A stretch of DNA of 64,000 nucleotides from G963663315 sp965116335 (GTDB lineage: Bacteria > Pseudomonadota > Gammaproteobacteria > Arenicellales > Poriferihabitantaceae), in assembly GCA_965116335.1 (NCBI GenBank), contig OZ220677.1, forward strand, positions 2,294,001 to 2,358,000, written 5' to 3'. Of this stretch, positions 61,532 through 64,000 are shown piece after piece (positions within the stretch are counted from its first letter, which is position 1; each line of letters begins with the position of its first letter). The position numbers and the translations under genes were made by a program. The notes under the pieces are model-generated. The model made no database searches, was not told where the DNA came from, and worked only from the letters and a program-made list of their open reading frames with translations.

Positions 61532-62283
61532 ACCTTGTTGCAGTTGCAGAGTTTCCAGAGAAACCACCGACGAGGTTTGAACGCAAGACCCGTTTCAGGA
61601 ATTCTGGTTCGTGGCAAACAGATTCGCAGATTCCGAATTCTGTCCGGACTGGCGGTTATTTATGGAACTCAAGTCCGTCTTCTTCATACTTTGAGACCCT
61701 TGAAAACCTGATATCAGGTTTACTGGTACTGCCAACATCAACAGCACCGTGGATCCACTCGATAGAGTCTGGAATGGAGCGATTGCGCGCCGAGAAGCGC
61801 GCCGTCTCTGTCCGAGTTGAAAGCGCATCGGAGAATCTGTTTGAACTTCGGCGCGTGACCGGCTTTAGCTGGATTCATCTGGCAAACTTGCTAAATGTAG
61901 ACCGGAGGACGCTGAATAATTGGGTGAAAGGAAGGAAGATCCGTGAGCGGAATCGTGAACATATAGCGAGAACTCTGGGAGTCATGCGTTTTGCAGACCG
62001 CGGCTCCGCAGAACTGAATTCAGTGGCCTTGTATGAGCGGCACACACAACACCATATCAGTCCTTTTGAAGCGATTCGGGCTGGCAATTATGCACTTGCG
62101 AGGCAAATTTTATCCCATGGTTCTGCACGACCTGACGGATGGCAAGCAGGAACGATCATGTCCCGGATCGGCGAGTTCCAACCAATCTTAATGCATCCCG
62201 ATGCCGATGGAACGGAGACGATTGAACCGCTCCCGGACGAACCCGAACCCGTATTTCGAAAGAGATCGATCCGGCGTGTTTGA
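61528..62283 (+). CDS. HTH-domain protein of the TIGR04255 module
   Basis: 251 aa from ATG 61528. A helix-turn-helix of XRE type is seen in the middle (LFELRRVTGFSWIHLANLLN, VDRRTLNNWVKGRKI). The rest has no recognised domain; the C-terminus is acidic then basic (EPLPDEPEPVFRKRSIRRV). Likely the regulator or DNA-binding partner of the module. Its start overlaps the TIGR04255 stop and its stop overlaps the next start, so the three are coupled. Confidence 0.75.
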   Translation: MNLVAVAEFPEKPPTRFERKTRFRNSGSWQTDSQIPNSVRTGGYLWNSSPSSSYFETLENLISGLLVLPTSTAPWIHSIESGMERLRAEKRAVSVRVESASENLFELRRVTGFSWIHLANLLNVDRRTLNNWVKGRKIRERNREHIARTLGVMRFADRGSAELNSVALYERHTQHHISPFEAIRAGNYALARQILSHGSARPDGWQAGTIMSRIGEFQPILMHPDADGTETIEPLPDEPEPVFRKRSIRRV

Positions 62284-63116
62284 GGACGTGTTCATTGATC
62301 AGTCAGGGAGCGCCGATTGCAGATTCAAATGAGCCGCTAAAGCGCTGGCGTCAGGGTGATTTCACTTTAGACGCAGGTAATTTCCTGTATGCGAATATCG
62401 CAGAAGGCGGTAATCTGTTTGATGCCGAGGAAATATCTGACGGTATTGTTGGCCTCGTCGTCATCAGCCAAACCTGCGATATTGTTCGCCGTACCGGAGG
62501 AAGATACTTCGTGGCTGTATGCCCTCTTATCAAGGTTCCGGAAAAGCGGTTGCCCGATGCCCGAAAGGGACGACTTCCTTATCTTACAGATGTCGGGAAT
62601 GTGGATGAGGATGTGTTTGCTGATCTGCGCCGCATTATGTCTGTACATAAAGACCTTCTGCAAACATGGAAGCGTTGTCCCGGATTTAGAGACGATACCA
62701 CGCGCCATCGCTTCGCTACCGCTTTGGAGCGCAAGTTCGGACAATTTGCCTTCCCCGATGATTTTGATCAGGCAATCAAAGAATTTCGTAAACGTGTCTG
62801 GTCACGCCATTCCAGGCCCGAGTCAGAAGTCGGCAGGGTCTACCGATCACTTGCTCAAATCCGGTTTAGCGCAGAACCGGACTGGACAGCCGAAAAGCGG
62901 AAAATCAGAGTCGTGGCAGTCATGGAGGAGGCAGTCAATCGCGAAGTTGACCGAGACGTTATCAGTAGGGAACTGGACAGCATACTCGGTAAAATCGAGT
63001 GGCCGGATGGATATGAGTGGGGGACGCCAAATTTCATGCTGGGGACAACAAGGGACCTCACCGCAGAAGATATTATTTCAAGCCAGCGCGGCGATTTTGA
63101 TTTTTTGTGCCATTAG
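62280..63116 (+). CDS. Unrecognised protein of the TIGR04255 module (SQTCD motif)
   Basis: About 278 aa from TTG 62280, which overlaps the preceding stop; TTG 62295 is an alternative. No family recognised by name, but a compact N-terminal motif GLVVISQTCDIVRR (about 58-71) looks conserved and contains a Cys-Asp pair that could be catalytic or metal binding. The charged C-terminal half (SAEPDWTAEKRKIRVVAVME) gives no clue. hsdR starts 18 bp after its stop. Confidence 0.6.
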   Translation: MRTCSLISQGAPIADSNEPLKRWRQGDFTLDAGNFLYANIAEGGNLFDAEEISDGIVGLVVISQTCDIVRRTGGRYFVAVCPLIKVPEKRLPDARKGRLPYLTDVGNVDEDVFADLRRIMSVHKDLLQTWKRCPGFRDDTTRHRFATALERKFGQFAFPDDFDQAIKEFRKRVWSRHSRPESEVGRVYRSLAQIRFSAEPDWTAEKRKIRVVAVMEEAVNREVDRDVISRELDSILGKIEWPDGYEWGTPNFMLGTTRDLTAEDIISSQRGDFDFLCH

Positions 63117-63134
63117 CCCTTTGAAACGGACGGC

Positions 63135-64000
63135 ATGACCACTGAATCGGAACAGACTCTCGAGAACAGTCTGATTGCCCAGCTGGAGACACTGGGTTTT
63201 GAGAAGGTATCAATCGGTGATGAGGATGCTCTGATCGCCAATCTGAAAAGGCAGCTTGAAAAACATAACCAGACTGAATTGTCCGATGGCGAATTCCGGC
63301 AGGTATTGAACAAACTTGCCCGTGGTAATATCTTCGAGAAAGCGCGAATACTGCGCGACAAGGTAGATTATACGCGGGACGATGGTCGTACCGGCTACCT
63401 TGAGTTGATCGATTCAATCCAGTGGTGCAAGAATGAATACCAGGTGACCCATCAGGTCACCATGCAAGGTGCTTATACCAACCGCTATGACGTGACCTTG
63501 CTGGTCAACGGCCTGCCTTTGGTGCAGATTGAACTGAAACGGCGCGGGCTGGAACTCAAGGAGGCTTTTAACCAGACCAACCGTTACCATCGCCATTCAT
63601 TCGCGGCTGGCTATGGTTTGTTCAACTATATCCAGTTATTCGTGATCAGTAACGGGGTCAATACCCGGTATTACGCCAACAACCCGGTATCCAAGCGCGA
63701 TTTCAAACAAACCTTTTTCTGGGCCGGCGCGGACAACCGGAAGATTACGCAGCTCAGCGAATTTGCGGACGCATTCCTGGAGAAGTGCCAGCTTTCCAAG
63801 CTGATCACCCAATACGTTGTGTTGAATGAGAGTAACCAGATGCTGATGGTGTTGCGTCCTTATCAGTATTACGCCGTTGAAGCGATTGCTGAACGGGTGC
63901 GAAACTCCAGGAAGTTCGGCTATATCTGGCACACGACTGGCTCTGGCAAGACCCTGACCTCGTTCAAGACCGCGCAGATTCTCACCCAATCCCCGCATGT
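63135..64000 (+). CDS. hsdR: Type I restriction enzyme R subunit, N-terminal part (cut by window edge)
   Basis: 288 residues visible. The N-terminal nuclease domain shows the PD-(D/E)xK arrangement in RYDVTLLVNGLPLVQIELKR (Asp, then Glu-x-Lys). The motor domain begins with RPYQYYAVEAIAERV and Walker A IWHTTGSGKTLTSFKTAQIL near 270. It cuts DNA at a distance after translocation by the HsdRMS complex. With hsdS disrupted, restriction would depend on another S subunit, or on the truncated one. Confidence 0.95.
   Translation, partial: MTTESEQTLENSLIAQLETLGFEKVSIGDEDALIANLKRQLEKHNQTELSDGEFRQVLNKLARGNIFEKARILRDKVDYTRDDGRTGYLELIDSIQWCKNEYQVTHQVTMQGAYTNRYDVTLLVNGLPLVQIELKRRGLELKEAFNQTNRYHRHSFAAGYGLFNYIQLFVISNGVNTRYYANNPVSKRDFKQTFFWAGADNRKITQLSEFADAFLEKCQLSKLITQYVVLNESNQMLMVLRPYQYYAVEAIAERVRNSRKFGYIWHTTGSGKTLTSFKTAQILTQSPH

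Overview
The window looks like a gammaproteobacterial chromosome segment of mid-range GC. This is judged from the Pil-Chp type chemotaxis genes, guaBA, a ccoNOQP cbb3 oxidase, the cobUTCS tail of B12 synthesis and general gene style; the species cannot be named from the sequence alone. No tRNA, rRNA or CRISPR array was seen. Core genes form short operons broken up by several defence or accessory islands.

Layout. 1-5.2 kb: 5' end of transketolase, an inositol-monophosphatase-like gene, and a pilI-pilJ-chpA-like cluster whose ChpA lacks its kinase domain. 5.2-8.4 kb: guaB and guaA. 8.4-10.1 kb: an AbiE type IV toxin-antitoxin pair with intact antitoxin and twice-frameshifted toxin. 10.2-20.1 kb (minus): a type III restriction-modification operon extended by a WYL regulator, a PLD-like/SNF2 helicase and a DUF4391 gene. 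20.2-27.1 kb (plus): a divergent operon of ARPP-1/DUF6569, a decayed AAA ATPase, sbcD and sbcC. 27.2-30.1 kb: a DUF2188 remnant, a RelE-like toxin/HTH antitoxin pair and a Fic protein.

30.5-36.4 kb: a BKACE (DUF849) enzyme, cbb3 oxidase genes preceded by a Yip1-family membrane protein, and an AAA/DUF4143 ATPase. 36.5-43.5 kb: remnants of a HigBA-type pair, then a compact five-gene minus-strand operon. It encodes two unrecognised proteins, a 933-residue protein joining a KGGVGR-type MinD/ParA-like ATPase to a second P-loop ATPase, a Rossmann-like (possibly CARF-like) protein, and an N6-adenine DNA methyltransferase without a recognisable nuclease. This is the best candidate here for an undescribed, probably defensive, system.

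43.6-47.6 kb: a dimethylglycine/sarcosine-dehydrogenase-like FAD-GcvT fusion and a non-pyrrolysine MttB-family methyltransferase. With the BKACE gene and the cob genes they suggest methylated-amine (betaine or carnitine type) catabolism. 47.7-52.3 kb: signalling genes (cNMP-binding protein, metallophosphoesterase, RsbW-like kinase, STAS protein, REC-PP2C phosphatase, class III cyclase with a 105-bp internal duplication). 52.3-56.7 kb: cobU, cobT, cobC-like, cobS and a class III aminotransferase. 56.7-64 kb: a type I restriction-modification locus. Its hsdS is split by an IS5-family element (TTAG target duplication), and a three-gene TIGR04255/HTH/unknown module sits between hsdS and hsdR, which runs off the window.

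Several genes carry single-base frameshifts next to short homopolymers (AbiEii toxin, AAA ATPase, possibly the sbcC stop). These could be real decay or assembly indels, and the sequence alone cannot decide.
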